From Megamerina dolium (lineage: Eukaryota; Arthropoda; Insecta; Diptera; Megamerinidae), in the NCBI GenBank assembly GCA_963854835.1, contig OY978530.1, forward strand, positions 24,461,937-24,525,936: a stretch of DNA of 64,000 nucleotides, in the 5' to 3' direction. The position numbers and the translations under genes were made by a program. Shown here one piece after another: positions 32,713 to 43,256 of this stretch (position 1 is its first letter; every line of letters begins with the position of its first letter). Below the pieces are notes generated by a model that made no database searches, was not told the DNA's origin, and saw only the letters and a list, made by a program, of their open reading frames with translations.

Positions 32713-33436
32713 GCTACATTTACCTGGATATCAATTTCGTGGTCCGGGAACCAAATTGAAAGAATGTCTAAAAAGTAGAGATCGAGGTAATAACTCAGTA
32801 GACACCGCTTGTAGAGAACACGAATTTGCATACTTACAGACTAAAGACTTATCCAAACGTCATATAGCAGATACTAGCCGAAAGAGCTTGGGAGAGAGTA
32901 TCGCCTAAAGACAGTAATTTGGAAGAGCGCGCAAACTCTTGATTAGTAACAAACACGATGAAATCTAAAACAAAACATGCAATGGGGTGCGTTTTAGCTG
33001 AGAAGAAGAAGAAAAAAGTCCAGCAAATTACAAAAAGGTATTCACTTCGGTAATGAAAAAACTGCAAAAATTAAAATAGAAACTTAAATCTAAAAGTATT
33101 GAGAAAGCTATTAAACTTGCTAAAAAATCACTTGCTCCTGAATTGAAAACCATTAAACCAACTGATGCTATTCCTCGGATTGTACCTGTTCCAAAAGTAG
33201 GAGGGTTTTTACCGATTATTCCAATACTTACTGCTCTCGGTACAATAGGTGGACTTGCAACAGGAAGTTCAGCAATTGCAAAAACAGTAAATGAATTTAG
33301 AAAATCTAAGGAACAACTGCAAAAATTAAAACGTCATAACAACATCAGGGAGATAGCAATGGGAAAAGGATTTTATGTTAAACCGTACAAAAAAGGATTG
33401 GGATTTTCATTTAAACCATATCCAAAAAACTCCTAG
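32713..33436 (+). pseudogene. Polinton-type PLA2-like and PX-like structural protein (unit 1)
   Basis: The first part (32,713-32,908) shows LPGYQFRGPGTKLKECL and DTACREHEFAY, the calcium-loop and His motif of the phospholipase-A2-like domain found in parvoviral VP1 and in Polinton-like insect sequences. The residue after the active-site His is Glu here instead of the usual Asp. Then come MKSKTKHAMG and a poly-lysine stretch, and after stops at 32,906 and 33,077 a frame with GGFLPIIPILTALGTIGGLA (hydrophobic, likely membrane-active) and GKGFYVKPYKKGLGFSFKPY. The tail is typical of PX-like minor capsid proteins. It would help particle entry or assembly, but is broken by at least two stops. Confidence 0.7.
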
Positions 33437-33526
33437 GCAAGCTACCTAAAAGAGCCCTTACTGATATCGATTTATGAAAATTAACAGTATACATACCGCG
33501 TTTTAGAGGAATTTTTATGCGTTATA

Positions 33527-34027
33527 CCAGGTGTACAAGCTTAAACCCGCTGTTTTTGGTAAAAAAAAAACCATGGCTCGTAAACGTATGGAAATGGCTT
33601 ATTGAGTAACACCTAACTGTTCGGCAAGCATTTTTTGCTATTAAAAGAGCCTGCAAATCATGGTCCTCAACTTTTCTGGGTCTATTTTCACGCTTCTTGC
33701 CACTCAAGTCAAAATGGCGGTTTTTGAACCGACGAAACCAGCGCACTGTCAACATAGGCCTCCACAAGCATTCGATACGATTCAGCAGCAGATTTGTTCA
33801 AATTGAAGCAAAAACATAGAGCTTCCCGCGAATGCTCTTTTTCTGGCAGGAAACTAGACATGATTATACGAGGAAAAATGTATGTTGTTGTATGAAATCA
33901 CAGATGATGTTTACTAATTGTTGTAAACAAGTGTCGAACTTACAAAAAAAAAGGGATGCACAGTCGATAATAGCTCAATATGATCACTAACGCCATCTAC
34001 GAGCAAACAGCGGATTTAAGCTTGTAC
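33527..34027 (-). mobile_element. mariner-derived short element (unit 1), right end damaged
   Basis: Left inverted repeat ccaggtgtacaagcttaaac (33,527 on) after a TA target. The right end reads aagcttgtac and has lost acacctgg compared with unit 2. On the minus strand from the ATG at 33,861 it encodes the N-terminal DNA-binding part of a mariner transposase (CFNLNKSAAESYRMLVEAY, then RRFKNRHFDLSGKKRENRP and PRKVEDHDLQALL). The catalytic domain is absent. It is an internally deleted, non-autonomous copy. Confidence 0.8.
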
Positions 34028-34307
34028 TTTATCAGAACATGTTCACCAAATTGAAAGTGGTATTGTAAACCTTGATTTTAATAGCATACTATAAAAACAA
34101 AACTTTAATACCTTTGGGAATTTACCACCAACGAAGGACATCCTCAACTATCTAGTATGTAATAATCTTAGATATAACTACAACCAACTACAATATTATA
34201 CCTCATATAATTGTGGACACTTGTGTTTGAAATTTCTTTATAATTTTATTTAACGAATTTCTTTATAATTTTTTAAAATAAAATTCTTACAATTAAAACA
34301 AAAAACA

Positions 34308-34487
34308 TTATACATTTATTTTCTTCACTTTATGTTTATCATCTCTTAATCTTTTATATGAAATATTGCTAGTTGAATGTTTATTACTTGTGTCATCCGT
34401 TCTGAAAATATTCCTAATGGTTTTGTACTCCTTCTCTCTTCTATAATTTTTGCCAAATTTCTCATCTAACAGCGGTGTTGAATTCAT
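34308..34487 (-). CDS. Small open frame of 59 codons, function unknown (unit 1)
   Basis: ATG complementary to 34,485-34,487, TAA complementary to 34,308-34,310. The product starts MNSTPLLDEKFGKNYRREK, is strongly basic (many Lys/Arg) and ends KVKKINV. An identical frame is present at 50,374-50,553. Composition is protein-like, but no family was recognised. It might be a Polinton basic protein, or chance. Confidence 0.25.
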   Translation of the reverse strand: MNSTPLLDEKFGKNYRREKEYKTIRNIFRTDDTSNKHSTSNISYKRLRDDKHKVKKINV

Positions 34488-34489
34488 AT

Positions 34490-35495
34490 TATTGAATTAT
34501 CTGAATAAGACTTAAACTCTTCGTTTTAGATTGCATACAAAAAAACTCTCAAATTATTTTGTTTATAAATTCAAACACAGCTGAAAAATACTTTGGTTTA
34601 TACAATAAATTCAATCTCAGATCATAAAGCATTCATGTATGATCATGAATGAAAATTAATCATTAACCATAGAAAAAAACAATATATTTATGATTACTAT
34701 TCAAAAATTTGACAACAACAACTAAAGCCTTGATATGCTATAAGCTGAACCAACAACAAAAACTATGGTATTCTGTAAGCTATGATCACATTACTTAGTA
34801 CATTCATATACACATATGAATATGCACACTAACTTATATCGGTCAAACAAAAACAATAACAACCTTTATACTACAAACTCTTATCACCCCAACCTACATA
34901 CACCATAGAGCCACTTCCGCTTTCTCACGTCATTGTATGATGAAAATTATACTCTTAGAAATAAAAAACATTGCTTTTATGATTACTATTCAAAAAATTA
35001 TTTTGGCTTTATTTACATATATAAAAAAAGAAATATTTCAACATTTAAGATATATTCATTCATTTCCATTACTGTATAATGAGACTTATCATCGTATCCC
35101 ACTTCATATTTTTGTGTTGTCGTTTTGATCGATTTATCTGATGGTGATGGTAGTTATTTGTATAGATTTACTACTTATTACATCAAGCGATAACGCTAAC
35201 AAAAAGTATATAAAGCTGTGCTTGATATTCAGTTTATGCATTTATGATATTTAAACCAAGATCGTTAAAACTCAACTCAAATTAAAGATTACTGACTCGA
35301 CTCACCATTATTTATACCCTGGACATCAACCTCTCATCAACGCTCATCTCATCAATTGTTACCTGCGCACCAAACCACGATCCCAATTAAAGCTTCACAA
35401 AACCATAATTCCCAAGCTCTCGTCCAAGACACACACCCCTTACCTAATACCATACCCAAGACACACACCGATTACGTCATTGTAATGACGTCTCT
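34490..35495. other. AT-rich stretch, no gene recognised
   Basis: Contains a direct repeat of about 23 bp (ttatgattactattcaaaaa at about 34,688 and 34,977). The frame 35,356-35,592 is Thr/Pro-rich and has no convincing domain until its last third, which may belong to the RNase H fragment below. Confidence 0.4.
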
Positions 35496-35499
35496 GAAC

Positions 35500-35905
35500 C
35501 TCCAAACCTCAGCGCCAGAAACCCCATTTCCTAAATACTACGTAATCCAGAAAATTATAACTACAATTCCTTCCTCATCAGAGGAATACTAATAGACAAA
35601 TACGCTAAACTAATTCTTATCTGGATCCCCGGATATGTTAACATTAACGGGAACAAACTGGCCCTTCAGGGCCAGTCATAACTACCGCATACGTAAGCTT
35701 TAATAACAAACAATTTCCTCAAAACTAAATACACAAAAAACCAACTTGGCAGAAATGCTCAACATGGTGCAAACAAATCAACACCTAGAAAGCAAATCTC
35801 GCCGACTAGGCAAAATTAAACTTTTATGACATACCCCTTTTTAGATTAGACGTAGTGAAATACAAAAGAATTCGCCTAGGACACGCTTGGTTTTTATAGA
35901 TGATA
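35500..35905 (+). pseudogene. LINE RNase H C-terminal fragment (unit 1)
   Basis: Pieces: YYVIQKIITTI, LILIWIPGYVNINGNKLAL (the WIPGH-type RNase H motif with His changed to Tyr), then NLAEMLNMVQTNQH and VVKYKRIRLGHAW, the region after RNase H in Jockey/I-like LINEs. Frameshifts and stops are present. It lies upstream of, not downstream from, the N-terminal RNase H fragment at 37,008, so the two pieces are rearranged or come from different copies. Confidence 0.65.
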
Positions 35906-35993
35906 TAGGTGCAGATAAATAAATTGTTAGTTCATCAGACTTATTAATATTAACTCTTTTCTTTTTTTGTCCCATTACTAACATATATGCTTA

Positions 35994-36841
35994 TGGTGTT
36001 GCCAAAAGTCGTATTGCTGACTGTCTGACGGTGGTAGCGTTTCATACAAAAATTTGCCATAAATAGTAAAAATGGACCATTAATTTTCAAATTTGGTACA
36101 CAAGTTACGTCGATAGACATTAGTAAATAGTTCTAAAATAAACTAAAATAGTTCTAAAATAAAATAAATACGCCGAAACTCCATATAACGGGAATTTTGA
36201 ATAACATTTAAATTGCAATCTCTTTGAAATGAATAAAGCTAGAATGCTCTAACTCGATATATTAGAGCATATTTGAAGTAGAAATAGAGTTATAGAATAA
36301 AATTTTTAGTGGGTGACACCGCCCACATTTTATTAAGTATTTATATCTCAAAAGCCACTTAATTGAAATTAACCAAATTCGACAAGATCGGCTTAATACT
36401 ACACCTCCATAAGCCCCCATCTATCACCTAAGGAATAAGGTTTTCATATATGAGAAATTAAGAAAATGTAATCGAAAAATGTAAAACTTTGGTGTAAAAA
36501 TATTGAAAGGTTATTTTAAATGAATTAGAATAAAAATGCTATGCGGTTATATATAGATAATGAAATGTAGAATAAGATTAAACCGAAAACCCGGAAAAAA
36601 TTAGAACTGGAATTATTACGTTTTATTATAGCACTCCTTAGAGTGCTAGACAAAAAAAGATTTTCTTTTCTAAAAAAAAAAATTTTATATCCACATTTAA
36701 TATTTTACTAGATGTAAAAGACTTTTGAAATAAGGCTAAATAAAGGTCAATGTGTATTTTGTTTTTATTGCTGTTACCGCCGATCTGTCATCCATTCACC
36801 ATATAAGCAGCTAGGCAATTACCAACAGTCTGGCAACACCA
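35994..36841. mobile_element. Non-coding element with tggtgttgcca inverted repeats (unit 1)
   Basis: The 11-bp sequence TGGTGTTGCCA at 35,994-36,004 is exactly inverted at 36,831-36,841, with weaker inverted similarity further in. The 848-bp interior is AT-rich, has no ORF, and includes gtgggtgacaccgcccac (near 36,311), a hairpin motif. It looks like a non-autonomous DNA transposon. No target duplication was identified. Also present at 52,059-52,906 and 57,479-58,326. Confidence 0.5.
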
Positions 36842-37007
36842 CGACTAAACCAAAAAAGAAACAAAATATAGGCATCAACGAGCGACAGCATCAGCGTAAC
36901 GATCAATCGTGTAGGAATCGTTAAGTGGTCAGCAGGCAACCGTGCTGACCACTCAACCGTGTTATTCTCAATAAAATCTTATTTATATCAACAACAAATC
37001 AATTGAG

Positions 37008-37332
37008 GATCCAAGATCTGGTTTACTGGTGGGTCAAAATTAGAAAGGTGTCGAATAGAAGCAGGCGTAAATGACCCGAGATTAAAAACTCGAATCCAAT
37101 GGGTATTTATCCAACAGTATTTCAAGCGGAAATACACGCCATTGAAATTCGTGTAAGGGAATTTCTTCGTAGAAAGATGACAAGAGCACACATTTACATA
37201 CTTTCAGACAGTCAAGCGGCACTAACAGCCCTACAATCAGTCACAATATCCTAAAAAATTGTAGGCGACTGCCAAAACCTTCATAACACACATCGTAACT
37301 CTACTACTGCGGTATTGTGGTGGGTTCCTGGT
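37008..37332 (+). pseudogene. LINE RNase H N-terminal fragment (unit 1)
   Basis: IWFTGGSKLERCRIEAGVN (first acid motif, with Asp changed to Gly), then in the next frame FQAEIHAIEI (Glu) and ILSDSQAALTALQS (Asp), and TAVLWWVPG where the sequence stops. Frameshifts break it. It is followed directly by the LTR-like block starting TGTTGTG. Confidence 0.7.
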
Positions 37333-38220
37333 GTTGTGTACTATTTTTCCACAACACTTACTAGGTACCTAGCTCACAAGATTAACACCTAGACCTAAGC
37401 TCTTAAATATCCCTCGAGTCTAACACACTCGTTGGCTGAAATAAAACAATTATATTTTATTAAGGATACTTGCGGTTTCTACTTTATTGCTGGTGTTGTT
37501 CACTTATACACTAATACTGGACCTCGTAAGGATCGCAGTATTTACACTTTTACTTAAACTTTACACTAATACTGGAGGGCCTCGTAAGGATCGCAGTATT
37601 TACACTTTTTCTTAAAGCTAACACTTCGGTGTAAGACTCACAACTGAACAACCACTGCCTTCAGTAAGCTGGCAGCTTATATCCATTTTTCTAACACTAG
37701 CCACATATCAATCTATCCACATACCAACATATAACATACCATAATATATTCACACCACTTGTGTGTATGTATGTACTATATGTGTTTATGTACACGATCG
37801 ATGCACTCTCCATGTGTGTATATTCTACATGAGAAAGCAACTTTTTGATATTCTCACATATGAGTAGACCGCGTGATTTTAGTTGTCATGTATGCTTACA
37901 CAGGTATGCTTACGTAAGTGCAGAACTACGAATTGTGTAGGAAAGTGCTTTGTCTGCATTTTCACACCCAGCTGCAACTCAGTTTGCGCAATGTTCTGAC
38001 ATTTCACAATTATAAGTAATATTAGTATGAATTATGTATATCACAACTTCGAGCAATGTTGGTATGTGTATTGACAAATATGTAGTTCCCAATTTCGGGA
38101 AATATGTCGCGAGGCAAAATATGCATATGTAAATATTTCATATTTGTAACACGCGTATTCGTGTTACAAATTAATAATATTAAAATATAATAATTTTAAA
38201 AAAATATAAAAATCAACGTC

Positions 38221-38297
38221 GCGATCCGGGATCGAACCCGTACACGTGGGCAAAGTCAGGTGGTGGGACGAACCCGCGAGACACTTGCGCCAAGACA
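38221..38297 (-). repeat. tRNA-like segment, possible SINE head (unit 1)
   Basis: On the minus strand: tggcgcaagtg (A-box-like) and, about 43 nt later, gggttcgatcccgg, a perfect B box. Sequence flanking these cannot form an acceptor stem, so it is not a working tRNA. It may be the head of a second SINE family or a tRNA pseudogene. Copies at 54,286-54,362 and 59,706-59,782. Confidence 0.45.
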
Positions 38298-38541
38298 CAT
38301 TACAACTTCGATGCAGATAAATGAGTTTGTATATTTGCTTGTGCTTAATTCAGTTGATATAAATTAATTGATATAAATGAATTTGAATTTACATGTAATG
38401 CATGTACGTATGTATGTAATATATGTTAATTGAATAAAGTCAAAAGCACAAGCAAAAATAAAGGCAAACACATAGAGCAGATATGAGAATTCTCGTTTGG
38501 TTTAGCATACCAACGAAAATCGAGAAAAGCGACTTCCGTAC

Positions 38542-38883
38542 ATGATCGGACAAGCGACATATGTACATGTGCTTGACCAGTTGGGATCAATATCGAAGCG
38601 TCTTTCTCCTGTTGCCAAACATTTTGCAACAACGACCCGTTGGGCTATTGTTACCAACGAGTGCTCTATTGAAGCAGAACCATATACGGTGCGCGACAAT
38701 ACGAGTTCTTGCCCTAAAGTGATCCCATATACGGGAGCTTCGGGTAGTCAACTGCGAGCCTTCTGCTCTGCCAAAGTAGTCACTTTGACCACTTCAAATC
38801 CAAGAGCAACCAGCTCAAGCGCTGGTTCCTCCTGCATCCCCTCCTTGTCTCCCTATTACTTGCGTAGGATACGAATAGAGTAG
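38542..38883 (+). CDS. 113-codon open frame, function unknown (unit 1)
   Basis: Starts MIGQATYVHVLDQLGS and ends YYLRRIRIE, rich in Ser, Thr and Ala. No domain recognised. The same frame is intact at 54,607-54,948 and 60,027-60,368, but all three copies are near-identical DNA, so conservation says little. It lies inside the LTR-like block and may be LTR or leader sequence without coding role. Confidence 0.2.
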   Translation: MIGQATYVHVLDQLGSISKRLSPVAKHFATTTRWAIVTNECSIEAEPYTVRDNTSSCPKVIPYTGASGSQLRAFCSAKVVTLTTSNPRATSSSAGSSCIPSLSPYYLRRIRIE

Positions 38884-39239
38884 GATAGTTTCATAAATTT
38901 GTAGCCTTAGTGGAATAATTCAATTGTAGCATATTTTTCATTAATTTGTTAATTCAATTTGCCAATTCTTCTGTACTTCTAAAGCCTCTTTTCTTTTTGT
39001 AAATACTTATTTCTTGTAAAGCCAAATAAACGAAAAGAATAATAAAAGTAGGAATTGTACCGCGAGAGGTATATCATCCGAGCCGAACACTCTAGTGTCG
39101 GTAATATTACTGTCAATTTGACAGTAAGTGTGTAATTCGGTTTTCCTCCTACAACAAGAGTTTTCGCTGCCCTCTTGTTTACCCTGGCTGGCTGAGCGTT
39201 ACCCCAGCTGGAAAACAAAGGCACGCGTTACATATTTTG

Positions 39240-39751
39240 GCTCGCAACAGCCCTCCCTTCTCTCAGGAAGAAAAAATTATAAGGAAAAAGTTTATATTAT
39301 GTTTAATTTGTAAAGTTTAGAACAATTCAAAATGTATGATACTATGGGGAATAAAATACGAAGTATTATTTACATATATGGTCACTGGTAATTCGGTGAT
39401 TATGGTGCCTATGATGACGATGAGTTTCCTGCTAGTTGTTGTCTGCTGTACTTAGCTTTTTTTTTTTTAATGATTTTGTTGCAGATTTTGTTGTTAAATT
39501 CTAGTGATGCAAACAGTAACTTCTCCTTTATTAAGGTTCGATTTTTGTTTCGGCAATTAGAGCGAGATTATTTACATTTAGTTGATCTTCTGGATGTTTT
39601 GTCATGGAATCGTTATCTGAATTATTATTGTGGAAAGTTGGTTTGGTGTGCTTGTGGATTGATGCTGGTGTCTAATGCATCCAATGGTTTGATTCGACAG
39701 ATTTTTTTTTTTTTTGTATAGGAATGGTATGAACAATGCCGTATGAACAAT
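39240..39751. other. No gene recognised
   Basis: A leucine- and phenylalanine-rich frame (39,470-39,721) covers T-rich DNA and is extended in the other copies that lack the SINE (55,535-55,912). No domain was recognised. Confidence 0.35.
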
Positions 39752-40121
39752 GGTGGGTGCCGTAGTTCAGTGGTTAGTGTGTTCGCCTTCTGATCTGTAG
39801 GTCGGTGGTTCAATCCCCGGCTGATGCATAACAAATTTAATATCGATAAGATTTTTCTTTCGAACGGTACCCACCTGTCGGCAAGCAATTGGCAATTCTT
39901 CCGACAGTAACAACTTGCCATGAAAAAGCTTCTTAAAGAACTCTGTGACAAAGCTCAGAAAAAGTGATGTCACAAGTGTTCTGCCGTTCGGAACCGGCTA
40001 AAATAAGTAGGTCCCTTCTAATATTGTCCAAAAATTTAAGACGCACAACAGTAATGGAAGAGAAGCTCGGCCAATGAGCCCTTTGGGGCTTTATGTGGCC
40101 ACATATTTATTTATTTTTTTT
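39752..40121 (+). mobile_element. tRNA-derived SINE, unit-1-specific insertion
   Basis: Full-length copy with A box tagttcagtgg and B box ggttcaatccc, tail tatttatttatttttttt. It is flanked by gtatgaacaat (39,741-39,751 and 40,125-40,135), with a further copy at 39,727-39,737. The two paralogous sites in unit 2 (near 55,790 and 61,210) read straight through aatggtatgaacaatagc with no SINE, so the empty site is directly visible. Confidence 0.95.
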
Positions 40122-40135
40122 ATGGTATGAACAAT

Positions 40136-40790
40136 AGCATGCAAAGTGGGTTTTATGTGTACCGCACTGCTAAGCAATATTGTCGATGTGAAACTCTGTA
40201 CTCCTGGTGTAAGTGTTCAATAATTGGAGCAATAATGAATATGTAATTTTGGTTCTATTGTTTATCATTTTCTTCTGATGTGGATCAAAATCTATTGTCA
40301 CTGATAAATACGGTAGCTGATATATTTCATTCGGTTTTGGTTGCATAGCTGTTCTTGTTGAAGTCTTAATATTAGCTATTAGCTATTGTTGATATCTCAT
40401 AGCTATTATTGTCACGCTGTCTAGGTACGCCAAAGTTATTTGTTGTAAATTTTATTGTTTTGTAAGTTTTTTATGGGTACTCGCTGTACTGGGCCTGCTT
40501 TGTTTTCTGCTATGGGTTTATTTTTCTTTACTGCCTCAAGGATAGTTTTGTGTCATCCTTCTCTTGGTTGTTACTGTTGTTAAAGCTGTTAATGTTGCTG
40601 CTTTTGCATCTCTTGCAATTTCACAGTATGAGTTGATTTTGGATTCTCGTGGACATACTGCTGCTCTCTTGTGTTTGTAGGGGAATTACCAGATTCTGTT
40701 TCAATAATAGATCACTTGCATCTATTATATATTATAACTACTATATCTACTATAACACTCATTTAGATAGTTTTTCTTATAAGATATACA
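40136..40790. other. T-rich stretch, no gene recognised
   Basis: No domain on either strand. It includes a small duplication of attagct near 40,370-40,385 that is absent in the other copies. Confidence 0.35.
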
Positions 40791-40792
40791 TA

Positions 40793-42443
40793 CAGTGGCT
40801 CCCAGCTTATTTCGTACAGTGACAGTTTAAAAATTGCTGCAGTCGTAATTCCTAATATAGCAAAAATTTGAACAAAATATAAATGCCATTTTAGAAAGGA
40901 AGGTTTGTTTTTTATTTTCCAAAATTTACTTTTTCAAAATTTTAGTGTTTGACACTATAAAAAAATAAAATAAGAAAAAAATAGGAAAATTCATGTCACA
41001 GCTTATTTCGTACAGTCTCTTTAAGTTCAAACTAAAAACAAAGTAAGTTGATTTTAATATTTAGTTGACATCTCTTAGCGTTAATGACAGCCTGGAGTCT
41101 ATTTGGCATTGAATCCACCAATTTTTGAGTGATGTCTGGTGTGATTTTTTTCCATTCTTCCATCAGTACCTTCTTTAGGTCTTGCTTATTAGAAATCTTG
41201 TGTGTTCTTATTTTATTGTCCAAAATAGACCAAAGATTTTCAATCACATTCATGTCAGGTGACTGTGGTGGTGGAGACATCAAGTGTGGGCAGTTCCAAA
41301 TAAGCCAAGATTGCACAATCCCAGATTTATGTTTTGGGTCATTATCTTGGTAGTACCGAAATTCTTCCCGCAAACCCAGTTTGTCTGCACTTTGAAGTAA
41401 ATTGTTTTTCAGAATCTCGAGGTACTTCATTTTGTCCATTGTTTCCTCAATAAAAACCAATTCACCTACTCCGGCTGCTGACATACAGGCCCAAACCATC
41501 ACGCTACCGCCACCATGCTTCACTGTGGGCTTAAGGTTCTCCTTGTTTAGCTCGGTATTCGCTTTACGCCAAACATATGACATTCCGTCCGAGCCAAAAA
41601 TATTAAACTTAGACTCATCCGCGAAAATAACGGTATTCCAGAACGCAGGAGTATTAATAATATGCTCTTTGGCGAAGTCAAGTCGGCGTTGTATATTCAT
41701 TTTTGAAATGAATGGTTTCTTTCGGGCTACTCTACCGTTCAAGTCATGATTGCGCAGCACACGTCGGACAGTTTCAGCACTGGATGATTTTCCTATTTCA
41801 CGCTGAACCTCTGCAGCCAACTTCGGAGCGGATAACTTTGGATTTTTCTTAATTTTTCGTACAATATAACGCTCGTCTGAAGCGTTGAAAATCTTATTAG
41901 GTGCTTCTCTGCCCTTGTTCTCCAACCGATTTTCGCGAACGAAGCGTTGAATGATGTATTGGACAGTTAAGGCACTTAAATTTGTCATTTCAGCAATTTT
42001 TCGCACACTCTGACCTTTCCTAAAATGGTTAATTACCAGTTTACGCTGTTCCATCGTTGTACGACGACCCATAACGCTAAATGTTTAATTTACAGCACTT
42101 TAACTATTTAAAATAATAATAATAAAAATTGTTATAATAGTTAAAAAGGTCCAAAAACTCATACAATTCAAAAAAACTTTGTAACTGCGCGGCAGAATGA
42201 AACTTACTTACATTGAAGTTTGTGTACGAAATAAGATGTGAGCTGAAAATCAGCTGATCAATAGTTTTTCTCTCTTGCATGACAAAAAGAACAATTTTTG
42301 GGGTTCCCCGTTTTCTTATTAGGTTTACTAAACACATACATAGACATCTACATTCAAAACTTATTGATAAGTTTTTTAGTTTCGATGTTACAGCCATGTA
42401 CATAAAAATATATACACTGTACGAAATAAGCTGTGAGCCACTG
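40793..42443 (-). mobile_element. Complete Tc1-family transposon with IR/DR ends, unit 1 only
   Basis: 1,651 bp flanked by TA (40,791-40,792 and 42,444-42,445). Outer inverted repeats of about 29 bp begin cagtggctc and contain cagcttatttcgtacagtg, with one mismatch between ends. A second copy of the core lies inside each end (40,997-41,016 and about 42,224-42,244), giving the inverted-repeat/direct-repeat layout known from Tc1-like elements such as Sleeping Beauty and Paris/S. The paralogous positions (near 56,450 and 61,870) are empty: tacatatatccttaatt. Confidence 0.95.
41032..42072 (-). CDS. Tc1-type DD34E transposase, intact
   Basis: 346 codons from ATG (42,070-42,072) to stop at 41,032-41,034, the usual length for Tc1-like transposases. 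The N-terminal half has a paired-type helix-turn-helix region (GRRTTMEQRKLVINHFRKG, VRKIAEMTNLSALTVQYII), followed by a second helical domain around residues 65-110. The catalytic core has FADESKFN (Asp152), KHGGGSVMVWACMS, DNDPKHKS (Asp243) and SPDMNVIENLW (Glu278). Asp243 to Glu278 gives DD34E spacing. No stop or frameshift interrupts it. The enzyme would excise the element and insert it at TA. All key residues are present, so it may be active; expression is not shown by the sequence. Confidence 0.93.
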   Translation of the reverse strand: MGRRTTMEQRKLVINHFRKGQSVRKIAEMTNLSALTVQYIIQRFVRENRLENKGREAPNKIFNASDERYIVRKIKKNPKLSAPKLAAEVQREIGKSSSAETVRRVLRNHDLNGRVARKKPFISKMNIQRRLDFAKEHIINTPAFWNTVIFADESKFNIFGSDGMSYVWRKANTELNKENLKPTVKHGGGSVMVWACMSAAGVGELVFIEETMDKMKYLEILKNNLLQSADKLGLREEFRYYQDNDPKHKSGIVQSWLIWNCPHLMSPPPQSPDMNVIENLWSILDNKIRTHKISNKQDLKKVLMEEWKKITPDITQKLVDSMPNRLQAVINAKRCQLNIKINLLCF

Positions 42444-42445
42444 TA

Positions 42446-43256
<811 letters not shown>

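Larger units (their letters stand above)
37332..39232. mobile_element. LTR-like block with internal tandem repeat (unit 1)
   Basis: It starts TGTTGTGTAC exactly where the RNase H fragment stops, and a plausible end gcgttaca at 39,232 is followed after 4 nt by tggctcgcaacag, which would fit a primer-binding site. It contains two tandem copies of a roughly 55-bp sequence (ctaatactgga...ctcgtaaggatcgcagtatt, 37,505-37,557 and 37,561-37,615), a perfect 12-bp stem hairpin (38,142-38,171) and a tRNA-like segment (38,221-38,297). A 1.9-kb LTR is long, and no gag/pol follows, so this is a hypothesis. Copies: 53,397-55,297 and 58,817-60,717. Confidence 0.35.

Noticed and set aside
35207..35233. TATA box (tatataaag) followed by a tcagt initiator-like motif
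   Set aside because: Spacing is only about 24 bp rather than about 30, no convincing gene follows, and such motifs are frequent by chance in AT-rich DNA.
38221..38297. Functional tRNA gene on the minus strand
   Set aside because: The B box is perfect, but the ends do not pair into an acceptor stem and the A-B spacing is long; kept only as a tRNA-like repeat.
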